In this document: positions 1-5,492 of the stretch, piece by piece
How the letters are laid out: each line of letters begins with the position of its first letter
How positions within the stretch are numbered: position 1 is the stretch's first letter
Source: Oscillospiraceae bacterium
GTDB lineage: Bacteria > Bacillota > Clostridia > UBA1381
Length of the DNA: 5,492 nucleotides
Assembly (NCBI GenBank): GCA_020860985.1
Contig: JAJBTG010000271.1
Coordinates: forward strand, 1-5,492
Direction of reading: 5' to 3'
Notes under the pieces: generated by a model
What the model saw: the letters and a program-made list of their open reading frames with translations, nothing else
Database searches by the model: none
What the model was told of the DNA's origin: nothing
Translations under genes and position numbers: made by a program

Positions 1-55
1 GAACGCCAGCCTGTCACGCTGGAGGTCGTGAGTTCGAGCCTCATCCGGGTCGCCA
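1..55 (+). tRNA. tRNA-Asp (anticodon GTC), 3' portion, 5' end outside window
   Basis: This is the 3' part of an aspartate tRNA. The anticodon stem pairs ccagc (6-10) with gctgg (18-22) around the seven-base loop ctgtcac, which puts GTC at 13-15. The variable loop aggtc is followed by a T arm, gtgag/ctcat, closing the loop ttcgagc; one G-T wobble sits at its base. The 3' acceptor strand ccgggtc (45-51) is followed by G73 at 52 and an encoded CCA at 53-55. G34, U35, C36 and G73 are the known aspartate identity bases, and all are present. Standard numbering makes base 1 tRNA position 22, so the D arm and the 5' acceptor strand (21 nt) lie outside the window. Any promoter or upstream tRNA partner cannot be seen. 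Confidence 0.96.
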
Positions 56-166
56 CAAAAATGGGTTTGATTTATATAGTATTTCAGGCCTGTTTTTTTC
101 TCTGCTTTTTTATGACGGGTCATGTCCTGCCGTCAAATACATATCGCATCAATTCCCGATAATATC
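56..166. other. intergenic spacer, no gene supported
   Basis: This AT-rich stretch lies between the tRNA 3' end and the terminator. It has a T7 run at 93-99 just after the loopless palindrome caggcctg (85-92), and a second T run at 106-111. These could help tRNA transcription end or help 3' processing, but no proper hairpin precedes them. I see no convincing coding frame, ribosome binding site or promoter pair here. Confidence 0.6.
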
Positions 167-202
167 AAAACAGCCGAGAGCATATCACTCTCGGCTGTTT
201 TT
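167..202. terminator. bidirectional intrinsic terminator between convergent tRNA-Asp and surface-protein gene
   Basis: A perfect inverted repeat has a left arm at 167-180 (aaaacagccgagag) and a right arm at 188-201 (ctctcggctgtttt), with the 7-base loop catatca. The GC-rich core is the ten pairs from cagccgagag. The outer A/T pairs supply a T run on either strand: TTTTT at 198-202 on plus and TTTT (complement of 167-170) on minus. The hairpin begins 11 bases past the minus-strand stop codon, where a rho-independent terminator for the surface-protein gene is expected. It also faces transcription coming from the tRNA. Its shape is seen directly; its activity in both directions is inferred. Confidence 0.9.
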
Positions 203-213
203 ACTGAATCTTA

Positions 214-3200
214 TTATTTATTCGCTTCTATAAAACGCATAAGCATTGCAGCCGCTTCGGCTCTTGTCGCTCCGCCGAGCGGGTCGAGCGTTCCGTCGTC
301 TCTGCCGCTTACAAGTCCCGTGCCTACCGCCCATTGAATGGACGTTACAGCGTAGTCGCTTACGCTTTCGGCATCCTTGAAGCTTAGGATATTGGTATCC
401 TCGCCCGCGCTTACGTCGTAATCCTTGTACTTTGCGTAACGGTACAGAATAGCCGCCATTTGCTCGCGGGTGATAATGTCATTCGGACCGAATGTTCCGT
501 CGCCGTAGCCGAGGACAATATCGTTTTCAGCCGCCCATGTTACTGCGTCCGCGTACCATTCGCCGTCCGCAACATCTGTAAATTCGGATGTTCCCTCCGC
601 GGCAGGTTCGCCTTCAAGACGGTGTAAAATCGTAACAATCATACCGCGCGTTGTTGTGGTGTTTGGCTCAAAGGTTGTTTCGCTTGTGCCGTACATAAGA
701 TTGTTGTCAAGCGCGTAATCGATATACTCGTGATACCAGAGTGATGTGTCCACATCGGTGAATTTTTCGCTCGGGCAATTATGCTCGTCATCGCCGTCGC
801 CGTTTTCGATTTCCGTCCACTTCGCGTACAGCGTGAAGCTGCTTGTTACCTTAGTGCTGAAATCATACGCGCTCGTAAGGTCGCTGTCGGTGTACCAGCC
901 GGCGAACTCGTAACCGTCCTTTGTAGGAGCGGTCGGCTCGCTTACAGTGGAATTTCTGCTAACGGTGGAGGAAGTAACCTCGCTGCCGCCGTTGCTGTTA
1001 AAGGTAACGGTGTAACGCGTACTGCCGCCGCTTCCGCTTCCGCTGCTGCCACCGGATGACGGCTTTGTTGTAGCTGTCGGCTCCGCAGTTTCGGTAGGTG
1101 TCGGAGTTTCTTCCACAGACGCTATATTAACGATAGCGTAGGTTTCAAAGCCGACTGTTTCCTCCTCGTCGTCAGCCGTTGTTACAACTGCCGTCGGGAG
1201 CTTCGCTCTTACCGCGGTTTCGCCGCCGGAGAGCGCCGTTACGGTGCCGTCGTCAAGAGTGATGATATTCTTTTCATATAAAACGTGCCATTCTATATCC
1301 TCGCCCGCTATGCTCATAGTCGTACCGTCCGACATGTTCGCGAGAACCGTAAGCTCCGAAATATCGTTTATATCCAGTGAAACTGTCGGTATGCCGTCCG
1401 CGTCCAACGGAATTGCCGCACCGTCCGCCAAAAGCTCTATACTTTCAATATCACCCATATCCGATACAACGTATACCATAAGCTCCGCGCTGTTGCCCGC
1501 TTTGTCAACAGCCTTTATAATATGCTGTGTTTCGGTTTCACCGTCCGCGAGCTTTCCGGAATAGGTGAAGCCGCCTGCCAAATCAACGGTAATATTATCG
1601 CCACTGCCGTCGACCGTAATCTCCGCGCTTCTCTCGGTAAGACCGCTTATGGTGTAGCTGCCGTCCGATGCCGCTGTTACGACGTTCGCCGCCGCGAGAG
1701 CCGCGTTGCTGTCAACATCGGACGCGTCCGTCATTGAGATATTCAATACCGGAGCCGAGGTGTCAACCGTGAATCCTATTTGCGCGCCCTTAACGTAATT
1801 ATCAGCCGTTTCGTCCGCGAAATCCGCGCCGGTTACGTAATCCTTGCTTGTTGAGTACGCCGTAAAGTCCACAACGTAATCTCCATCCTCAAGCTCGTCA
1901 AGCGTAAATGTCCAGCTTTCCTTAAAGTCGCCGTCCAAATGGTACACGCTTTGACCTCTCGATGAAAGCATCATCCATACGGGTCTGTCAAATGTATAGG
2001 TTATCGTAACGGAATCGCTATTTATGTTTTTCTCGTCCATATTAAAGTCGGTTTCAACATTTGTAAGCACCGGCTTTGATACCTCCGGCATTGTGAACTC
2101 ATCAGAGGTCACAATTTCCGTGCCGTAATAATATACGGTTTCAACATTTCCGGTTTCCGCGTTGACCTTGCTTTCCTCACGGAGCGTTTTAATGCTTACC
2201 GTGTACTTGCTGCCCGCTTTCAGGCCTGCCTCCTCACCTATGTAGATACTGCCCTCATCAACCGAGTATTGATTGAAGTTGTTTTCAAGCGTTTCTTCGC
2301 TGTCAACGGGATTTATCTCTACAAGGTAGTCTGTATAATCCGCGTCTGCGCTGTCAACGGGTTCAACGTACAAATTGCCGTTGCCGCCGTATTTTACGTT
2401 TACGCCCTCTACAGCCTTAGGAAGATTGGGATTTGTAAAGTTAATCGCCTCACTGCTTATAGCGGTGCTTATTCCGTCCTTTTGCGAAAGCGTCGTTACA
2501 ACATAGTATTTGCCGCTTGCGAATCCCTCCGGAATTTCTATATCTATACTTCCCTTATCTATTGTGTCAAGCTCTGTATGCTCTATGTTGTAGCCCAAGG
2601 TTGTTCCGTCGTTTTCGTAATTCTTAAGCTCCTCGAGTACGTTCGGGTCGTCCGTCAGGTAAACGTCGAATGTTCCCTCGCTGAGGCGTGTTGAGTCAAC
2701 CGTCCAATCAACCGTAAGGTCGAATGGGTTTTTCTCGTCATATGTAACGCTTGTTGAGCTAAGCTCGGGAATATTCGCAACGTCGTTCATAACCATATCG
2801 CCGAGAGTTACGTCATCGGCGGTGCTTGTAACGGTCCATGTGCCGTTCTTGATAAGGTCGGAATCCGTAACGGTCATATATATGAATTTGCCGCTTGAAC
2901 CCAAATCCTGAGTAAGGAAGTTTCCGCCGCCGTTGTTATCGTTCGGCTCCATTGTTATGGTCTTGTTGTCCGGATTTGTAAGGGTAACTTCGTCCGCCGT
3001 CGGAGTTCCGCCGCCGGTATACTTAACCTCGATTAACAACGCGCTGCTGCTGTCCGTTCCGCTTACGCTTACGGAGGTTTGGGAGGTGTTTGCCATCAGC
3101 GATATTCCGCTCGATTTTTTGCTTGTGACCTTCGTGGTGGAAAGCTTCGTGATATTTGTTCCGTATTCGGCTGTCACCTCGCTCTCCTCCGCCTCGCTGA

Positions 3201-5492
3201 GCGCCATTAGCGACGCCATATTCGCGCCCGGCGAAAGGTCGATGCTGTTCGACATACTGAAGCTTCCGCCCCAGTAATATATAAATCCGTACTTAACCTT
3301 CAATATTTTGACATTCGCGCCGACAAATTCATCGGACACTGCCGCCTCAACGCTGGCAAGCTGCATTCCGCCCACAAAGGGTATGCTGTTCGGTATGCAA
3401 AGCGCCGCGTAGATATATCCGTAGAAATAATCCTGCGCTATGGTAACGCTTATGCCGCCGGTTATAAGACCGTCAATTATGTCCACAGTACCGTACAAGC
3501 TCAAATTCCATGGGGTTACCCATTGAGCCGATATGCCGGCGGTCATTAACAGAATTTGTTCATTGCCGGATATGGTCATCTCACCGTCGATAGAAAGTCC
3601 AGAAAGGCTTACCTTTGCGTAGAAATCGCCGTCAAGAAGCTTTATCGCGGTAAGTCCCATAAAGAGCGTCAGAGTTACCGGAGGCAAAGAGGTAAAGTTG
3701 CCGCCGATTGTGTCCGCGAGATTGTTAATCTCGCCGCCCAGACCCGTCATATAAAGCACGGGAGTTACAAGAGGAACCATAAGACCCTCTTTGATATAGA
3801 ATCCGATTCTGTTCGGAACAACAGTGTCGTTTCCGCTTACGCTGACCTGCTTGAAGCCGAGTACCGCTTCACATTCGATAATCTTTATGGAAATTCCCAT
3901 ATCAAGCTCGTAGATATTGTTAATTGTGTTTATGGTCATACTCACGTATAATCCCGGGGAGTTGGATATGAATGAGCCGAGAACGTCCTCAGGCAATTCC
4001 AGTGACAATGTCGCGTCTATGCCTATAAATCCGGTGTCCTCAACAACAACCTTGCCGTCCTTAACCTCGCCGTCCTCGCCGAAGAGTACCTCGTCTACCT
4101 CAGCCGAAAGCTGCGCTTCCGAAAGACCGGTTTTCTTTTTGGTCTTGGTGCTGTCCGTTTCGCCCGTTGCCTGATTTGTCGTAGTTGTGGTTGTCGTGGT
4201 TGATGTGGTATCGTTTGTTGTTCCGGTTGTGGTCTTATCATCGTCATCATCTTCACGGAACAGATTCTGCAATGCCTCGCTGTAATCCTCCTCATCGCTG
4301 TCGTCGTCGGCGGTTAGGATAGTGTCCGCCGCGGCGGTTTCGTCGGTGTTCTTCGAGTCGGACTTCGAGCTTATCGGAATACTTATCGTACCGCCGAAGC
4401 TTATGCCGTAGGTAATGTTTCCGTCGCCGTCGTCATACCATTCGGAGGACATAACGCCGTAGCTTAAATCTATTAAAAATCCGCCTATCGACTGTATCAT
4501 AGTCGCCGCGCCGCCGAGAGCGAGGGTAACCTGATTGACCGCTCCGACAAGACTGCCGGTACGCTCGGGATTTAGAGTGTAAACTATGCCGTCCATAACG
4601 CTGAAGCTCCATTCGCTTCGCCAAACGTTGATGGAATTTACGACCTTCAAAAGTCCGTTGCCCTCAATCGCGTAGCTGCCGCCGTCCGCGTACATCTGGA
4701 GAGGCTCGCTGCCCTCGGATGAGAGCATATTGTTAATGGTTATATCTCCGTCCGCGTAATCAGCCTGCCAGTATTTGTTTTGGTTTTCATCTTCCATTTC
4801 GCGTATTCTGCCGCGAACCGTCAGAAGTATTTCGTGCGACTTTGTCGCGCTCTTGTTTTCGCCGAAATAATGCTGTATCTTTGTACCGTGTACCAAGCCT
4901 GTTTTTGAAATTTCACCGTCATAAAACTGTTGGTATTCGCCCTCGCCCGCAAAGGAGAAGAAATCATATGTTGTGTTGTTATTCGAATCGGTGGTACGCA
5001 CCAATGACAGAATAGCGTATGATTTCAGAGCGTATATCTCATCAGCCGAAACATTTAGCACCGCGCTTGCGGTAATGGATTTGCCGAACGCCGCTATAAG
5101 AGTTTCGTCGCTGAACTCGAACACGATATTATATTTGCCGACATAAAGGTCATCTGTGGTTGAAAAGCTCATTGTGGTGTACGTGTCGTCAAGAAACGCC
5201 ACATTCTTTTTGTCTATAACAACCTCGTGGTCGCTTGTGGTGTGCTTGAGCTTAAGGCTCCAGCCGGAATCCGAGTTAAGGCTCTTAAATGCCTTCATAT
5301 CGCCGTTTATCGTAACAGCCTTTTCGCCGTCGGTATAGACGGTGTCGGGATTTACCGACGTCATACTTACGGTAGCCTTATTGCCTGATACCGAGGGAAT
5401 AACGATGCTTCTCTGCGTCATAGTTTCCACTATCTGCAAAATGCCGTCTATCGTTGCCCAGGACGTCAGCGAAATATACACGGTGCAGGCGG
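214..5492 (-). CDS. giant modular SLH-domain cell-surface protein (Ig-like modules, InlB B-repeat), 5'-partial
   Basis: This single uninterrupted frame covers nearly the whole window and ends in tandem TAA TAA codons (216-211). It has no stop before the right edge. The GTG at 5481 gives 1755 residues, but three more in-frame codons (Ala-Cys-Thr) precede it. There is no signal peptide or visible ribosome binding site there, so the true start lies outside the window. From N to C: IPT/TIG-like sandwich (34-144); beta-rich region (145-370); acidic/Thr linker (372-455); unassigned beta-rich region (480-745); Ig/FN3-like modules (about 800-903, 905-1017, 1018-1130, 1133-1238, 1240-1339); Big_2-like module (1344-1453); Pro/Thr and Gly/Ser linkers (1457-1488); InlB B-type repeat (1489-1555); three SLH domains (1573-1755). 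SLH domains bind secondary cell-wall polymer non-covalently, so the product is inferred to be exported and held on the cell wall or S-layer. Cysteine is very rare (537, 695, 1569) and the protein is acidic, as is common for such proteins. No catalytic motif is seen. An adhesin or structural surface role is likely, but the ligand is unknown. Confidence 0.93.
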   Translation of the reverse strand, partial: ACTVYISLTSWATIDGILQIVETMTQRSIVIPSVSGNKATVSMTSVNPDTVYTDGEKAVTINGDMKAFKSLNSDSGWSLKLKHTTSDHEVVIDKKNVAFLDDTYTTMSFSTTDDLYVGKYNIVFEFSDETLIAAFGKSITASAVLNVSADEIYALKSYAILSLVRTTDSNNNTTYDFFSFAGEGEYQQFYDGEISKTGLVHGTKIQHYFGENKSATKSHEILLTVRGRIREMEDENQNKYWQADYADGDITINNMLSSEGSEPLQMYADGGSYAIEGNGLLKVVNSINVWRSEWSFSVMDGIVYTLNPERTGSLVGAVNQVTLALGGAATMIQSIGGFLIDLSYGVMSSEWYDDGDGNITYGISFGGTISIPISSKSDSKNTDETAAADTILTADDDSDEEDYSEALQNLFREDDDDDKTTTGTTNDTTSTTTTTTTTNQATGETDSTKTKKKTGLSEAQLSAEVDEVLFGEDGEVKDGKVVVEDTGFIGIDATLSLELPEDVLGSFISNSPGLYVSMTINTINNIYELDMGISIKIIECEAVLGFKQVSVSGNDTVVPNRIGFYIKEGLMVPLVTPVLYMTGLGGEINNLADTIGGNFTSLPPVTLTLFMGLTAIKLLDGDFYAKVSLSGLSIDGEMTISGNEQILLMTAGISAQWVTPWNLSLYGTVDIIDGLITGGISVTIAQDYFYGYIYAALCIPNSIPFVGGMQLASVEAAVSDEFVGANVKILKVKYGFIYYWGGSFSMSNSIDLSPGANMASLMALSEAEESEVTAEYGTNITKLSTTKVTSKKSSGISLMANTSQTSVSVSGTDSSSALLIEVKYTGGGTPTADEVTLTNPDNKTITMEPNDNNGGGNFLTQDLGSSGKFIYMTVTDSDLIKNGTWTVTSTADDVTLGDMVMNDVANIPELSSTSVTYDEKNPFDLTVDWTVDSTRLSEGTFDVYLTDDPNVLEELKNYENDGTTLGYNIEHTELDTIDKGSIDIEIPEGFASGKYYVVTTLSQKDGISTAISSEAINFTNPNLPKAVEGVNVKYGGNGNLYVEPVDSADADYTDYLVEINPVDSEETLENNFNQYSVDEGSIYIGEEAGLKAGSKYTVSIKTLREESKVNAETGNVETVYYYGTEIVTSDEFTMPEVSKPVLTNVETDFNMDEKNINSDSVTITYTFDRPVWMMLSSRGQSVYHLDGDFKESWTFTLDELEDGDYVVDFTAYSTSKDYVTGADFADETADNYVKGAQIGFTVDTSAPVLNISMTDASDVDSNAALAAANVVTAASDGSYTISGLTERSAEITVDGSGDNITVDLAGGFTYSGKLADGETETQHIIKAVDKAGNSAELMVYVVSDMGDIESIELLADGAAIPLDADGIPTVSLDINDISELTVLANMSDGTTMSIAGEDIEWHVLYEKNIITLDDGTVTALSGGETAVRAKLPTAVVTTADDEEETVGFETYAIVNIASVEETPTPTETAEPTATTKPSSGGSSGSGSGGSTRYTVTFNSNGGSEVTSSTVSRNSTVSEPTAPTKDGYEFAGWYTDSDLTSAYDFSTKVTSSFTLYAKWTEIENGDGDDEHNCPSEKFTDVDTSLWYHEYIDYALDNNLMYGTSETTFEPNTTTTRGMIVTILHRLEGEPAAEGTSEFTDVADGEWYADAVTWAAENDIVLGYGDGTFGPNDIITREQMAAILYRYAKYKDYDVSAGEDTNILSFKDAESVSDYAVTSIQWAVGTGLVSGRDDGTLDPLGGATRAEAAAMLMRFIEANK
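217..765 (-). repeat. three tandem SLH (S-layer homology) domains at the C-terminus
   Basis: Three SLH copies lie at about residues 1573-1626 (nt 604-765), 1633-1685 (427-585) and 1701-1755 (217-381). Their openings are FTDVDTSLWYHEYI, FTDVADGEWYADAV and FKDAESVSDYAV. Each continues with an amphipathic helix and a glycine turn (MYGTSETTFEP, LGYGDGTFGP, VSGRDDGTLDP), then the motif that is usually TRAE: TRGM, TREQ and TRAE in turn. Three copies in a row form the usual trefoil-like unit that binds pyruvylated secondary cell-wall polymer. The conserved Asp of each opening (1576, 1636, 1703) is present. The aromatic Trp after it is present in copies 1 and 2 but missing in copy 3. The last domain ends two residues or so before the stop, so there is no extra C-terminal tail. 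Confidence 0.95.
817..1017 (-). other. InlB B-type repeat (Flg_new / Listeria-Bacteroides repeat) domain, single copy
   Basis: Residues 1489-1555 follow the family pattern closely: an opening strand YTVTFNSNGGSEV, a middle segment PTAPTKDGYEFAGWYTDSDL, and a closing strand SFTLYAKW. This small beta-grasp-like module occurs in internalin B and in many large surface proteins of Bacillota and Bacteroidota, often next to SLH or LPXTG anchors. Here it is a single copy between the Gly/Ser linker and the first SLH domain, so it probably acts as a spacer near the wall or a protein-contact module. The family match is confident; the role is inferred. Confidence 0.92.
1021..1113 (-). other. Pro/Thr-rich then Gly/Ser-rich flexible linker
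   Basis: Residues 1457-1487 consist of ETPTPTETAEPTATTKP followed by SSGGSSGSGSGGS. The Pro/Thr part resembles wall-spanning or O-glycosylated linkers and the Gly/Ser part is a flexible hinge. Together they mark the boundary between the extended Ig-like stalk and the C-terminal anchoring unit (InlB B-repeat plus SLH). Glycosylation is possible but cannot be shown here. Confidence 0.8.
1123..1452 (-). other. Big_2-like bacterial Ig module
   Basis: Residues about 1344-1453 start with IESIELLADGAAIPLDADG, pass through ISELTVLANMSDGTTMSI and end in NIITLDDGTVTALSGGETAV followed by RAKL. The 'leading strand, then sequence-defined threshold, then GTVTAL-GG-TAVRA' layout is that of Big_2/Big_4-type Ig-fold domains of bacterial surface proteins. 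An acidic insert (TTADDEEETVG, about 1434-1444) lies before the last strand. It is likely the most wall-proximal stalk unit. Confidence 0.7.
1465..3084 (-). other. series of divergent Ig/FN3-like beta-sandwich modules (stalk)
   Basis: Five modules of about 100-115 residues can be set out by strand pattern and Pro/Asp-rich boundaries: 800-903, 905-1017, 1018-1130, 1133-1238 and 1240-1339. Module 1018-1130 resembles FN3, with AVEGVNVKYGGNGNLYVEP, then YTDYLVEINP, then GLKAGSKYTVSIKTL. Module 1240-1339 is the clearest bacterial Ig domain, running from DTSAPVLNISM to HIIKAVDKAGNSAELMVYV. The first two are assigned only from alternating hydrophobic strands. The modules share little sequence, so they do not look like recent tandem duplications. 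Boundaries are approximate. Confidence 0.6.
3247..4044 (-). other. central beta-strand-rich region of no recognised family
   Basis: Residues about 480-745 are dominated by amphipathic strands with alternating hydrophobic residues and glycine turns, for example IGIDATLSLEL, GLYVSMTINTI, PVTLTLFMGLTAIKL, YAKVSLSGLSIDGEMTISG, LYGTVDIIDGLITGGISVTI and YGFIYYWGGSFSMSNSIDL. The region is more hydrophobic and aromatic than the Ig-like stalk, and holds two of the three cysteines (537 and 695). It sits directly after the acidic/Thr linker. The pattern suggests a beta-solenoid, an elongated sheet or a barrel-like fold, but I recognise no family. No membrane-spanning helix is evident. Confidence 0.5.
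4117..4368 (-). repeat. acidic and polythreonine low-complexity linker
   Basis: Residues about 372-455 are of low complexity. They contain a Ser/Lys/Asp segment, acidic clusters (ADDDSDEEDYSE at 391-402 and EDDDDDK at 410-416), a Thr-rich stretch 417-435 ending in eight consecutive Thr (428-435, nt 4177-4200), and a basic patch KTKKKTG (446-452). The eight Thr codons use ACA, ACG, ACT and ACC in mixed order, so the run is not a simple trinucleotide expansion and appears to be kept at protein level. It separates the N-terminal region from the central region and is probably disordered, extended and possibly glycosylated. Confidence 0.8.
4456..5049 (-). other. beta-rich N-terminal region with a hydrophobic segment, unassigned
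   Basis: Residues about 145-342 are unrecognised. The first part has long strands and aromatic residues (YDFFSFAGEGEYQQFYDG, HEILLTVRGRIREME, KYWQADYADGDITINNML). A glycine- and alanine-rich hydrophobic segment follows at about 311-342 (LVGAVNQVTLALGGAATMIQ and on to DLSYG). That segment could be read as a membrane helix, but it has polar residues spaced through it and lies mid-protein in a protein inferred to be outside the cell, so a buried helix or strand pair is more likely. Just after it, at about 350-356, DDGDGNI resembles a calcium-binding loop, but it is too short to assign. Confidence 0.4.
5050..5382 (-). other. IPT/TIG-like Ig-fold module
   Basis: Residues about 34-144 show the usual layout of IPT/TIG domains: VSMTSVNPDTVYTDGEKAVT, then INGDMKAF, then a Trp-bearing strand SGWSLKLKH, and a closing YVGKYNIVFEFSD with SITASAVLNVS. 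The 'NPDTV-T-G-AVTI-G' opening is the strongest point. The module is complete in the window even though the protein start is not. It is the most N-terminal recognisable domain, so it is likely exposed at the tip or in the upper stalk. Confidence 0.55.

Noticed and set aside
28..55. tRNA-Asp 3' end as an integration (att) site of a mobile element
   Set aside because: tRNA 3' ends are common integration sites, but I see no second copy of this sequence, no integrase and no phage gene in the window.
85..99. Palindrome caggcctg followed by T7 as a tRNA terminator
   Set aside because: The palindrome has no loop, so a hairpin would have at most two or so pairs. The strong hairpin at 167-202 explains termination better.
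114..134. Inverted repeat gacgg/ccgtc
   Set aside because: It has only five pairs around an 11-base loop and no T run on either side, so it is within chance expectation.
2269..2694. Plus-strand open frames inside the large gene, such as 2269-2694 and 3556-3951
   Set aside because: They lie wholly antisense to a coding region with clear domains, have no family features, and have no supporting start sites. The minus-strand frame at 4095-4295 is likewise an Arg-rich shadow of the linker.
4234..4248. DDDDK in the acidic linker as an enteropeptidase cleavage site
   Set aside because: The motif (residues 412-416) arises naturally in an Asp-rich run next to a Lys. Nothing else in the sequence points to host protease processing.
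4456..4551. Transmembrane helix at residues 311-342
   Set aside because: It is interrupted by polar residues and lies in the middle of a protein whose both sides look extracellular.
541..4700. Frequent words such as gccgtccgc as possible DNA repeats
   Set aside because: They come from repeated use of GCG/GAC/GGC codons in Asp-, Ala- and Gly-rich protein. They have no constant spacing or length.
5479..5481. GTG as the true start codon of the surface-protein gene
   Set aside because: The frame stays open upstream, no ribosome binding site can be seen, and the residues that follow do not form a signal peptide, which an exported SLH protein needs.

Overview
The window holds two convergent units. 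At the left edge is the 3' part of a plus-strand tRNA-Asp. The rest is almost entirely one very long minus-strand reading frame, open at the right edge. It encodes a giant, modular, secreted cell-surface protein that ends in three S-layer homology (SLH) domains. The 158 bases between the two genes contain a strong hairpin terminator with T-runs on both sides. No other gene, mobile element, CRISPR array or riboswitch is supported.

The likely host is a Bacillota bacterium, probably an anaerobic Clostridia member of the Oscillospiraceae/Lachnospiraceae type. This is inferred from the C-terminal SLH triplet, the adjacent InlB B-type (Flg_new/Listeria-Bacteroides) repeat, the Pro/Thr and Gly/Ser linkers, and the roughly balanced GC content by eye. 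The tRNA encodes its own CCA. The assignment to class is inference; no phylogenetic marker beyond the tRNA is present.

Layout from left to right: 1-55 tRNA-Asp (GTC), missing its first 21 nt; 56-166 spacer with no supported gene; 167-202 bidirectional terminator; 214-5492 the surface protein, read right to left. Residue numbers below count from the in-frame GTG at 5481, which is only a reference point because the frame continues past it. From N to C the protein shows: an IPT/TIG-like beta-sandwich (about 34-144); a further beta-rich region (about 145-370); an acidic and threonine-rich linker (about 372-455); a beta-strand-rich region of no recognised family (about 480-745); a series of Ig/FN3-like modules (about 800-1339); a Big_2-like Ig module (about 1344-1453); a Pro/Thr then Gly/Ser linker (1457-1488); one InlB B-type repeat (1489-1555); and three SLH domains (1573-1755).

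The architecture suggests a stalk and anchor. The SLH triplet would bind secondary cell-wall polymer, the Ig-like modules and linkers would project outward, and the N-terminal and central regions would be displayed. What they bind or do cannot be told from the sequence. The part most likely to be undescribed is the central region at about 480-745, together with the beta-rich region before the linker.
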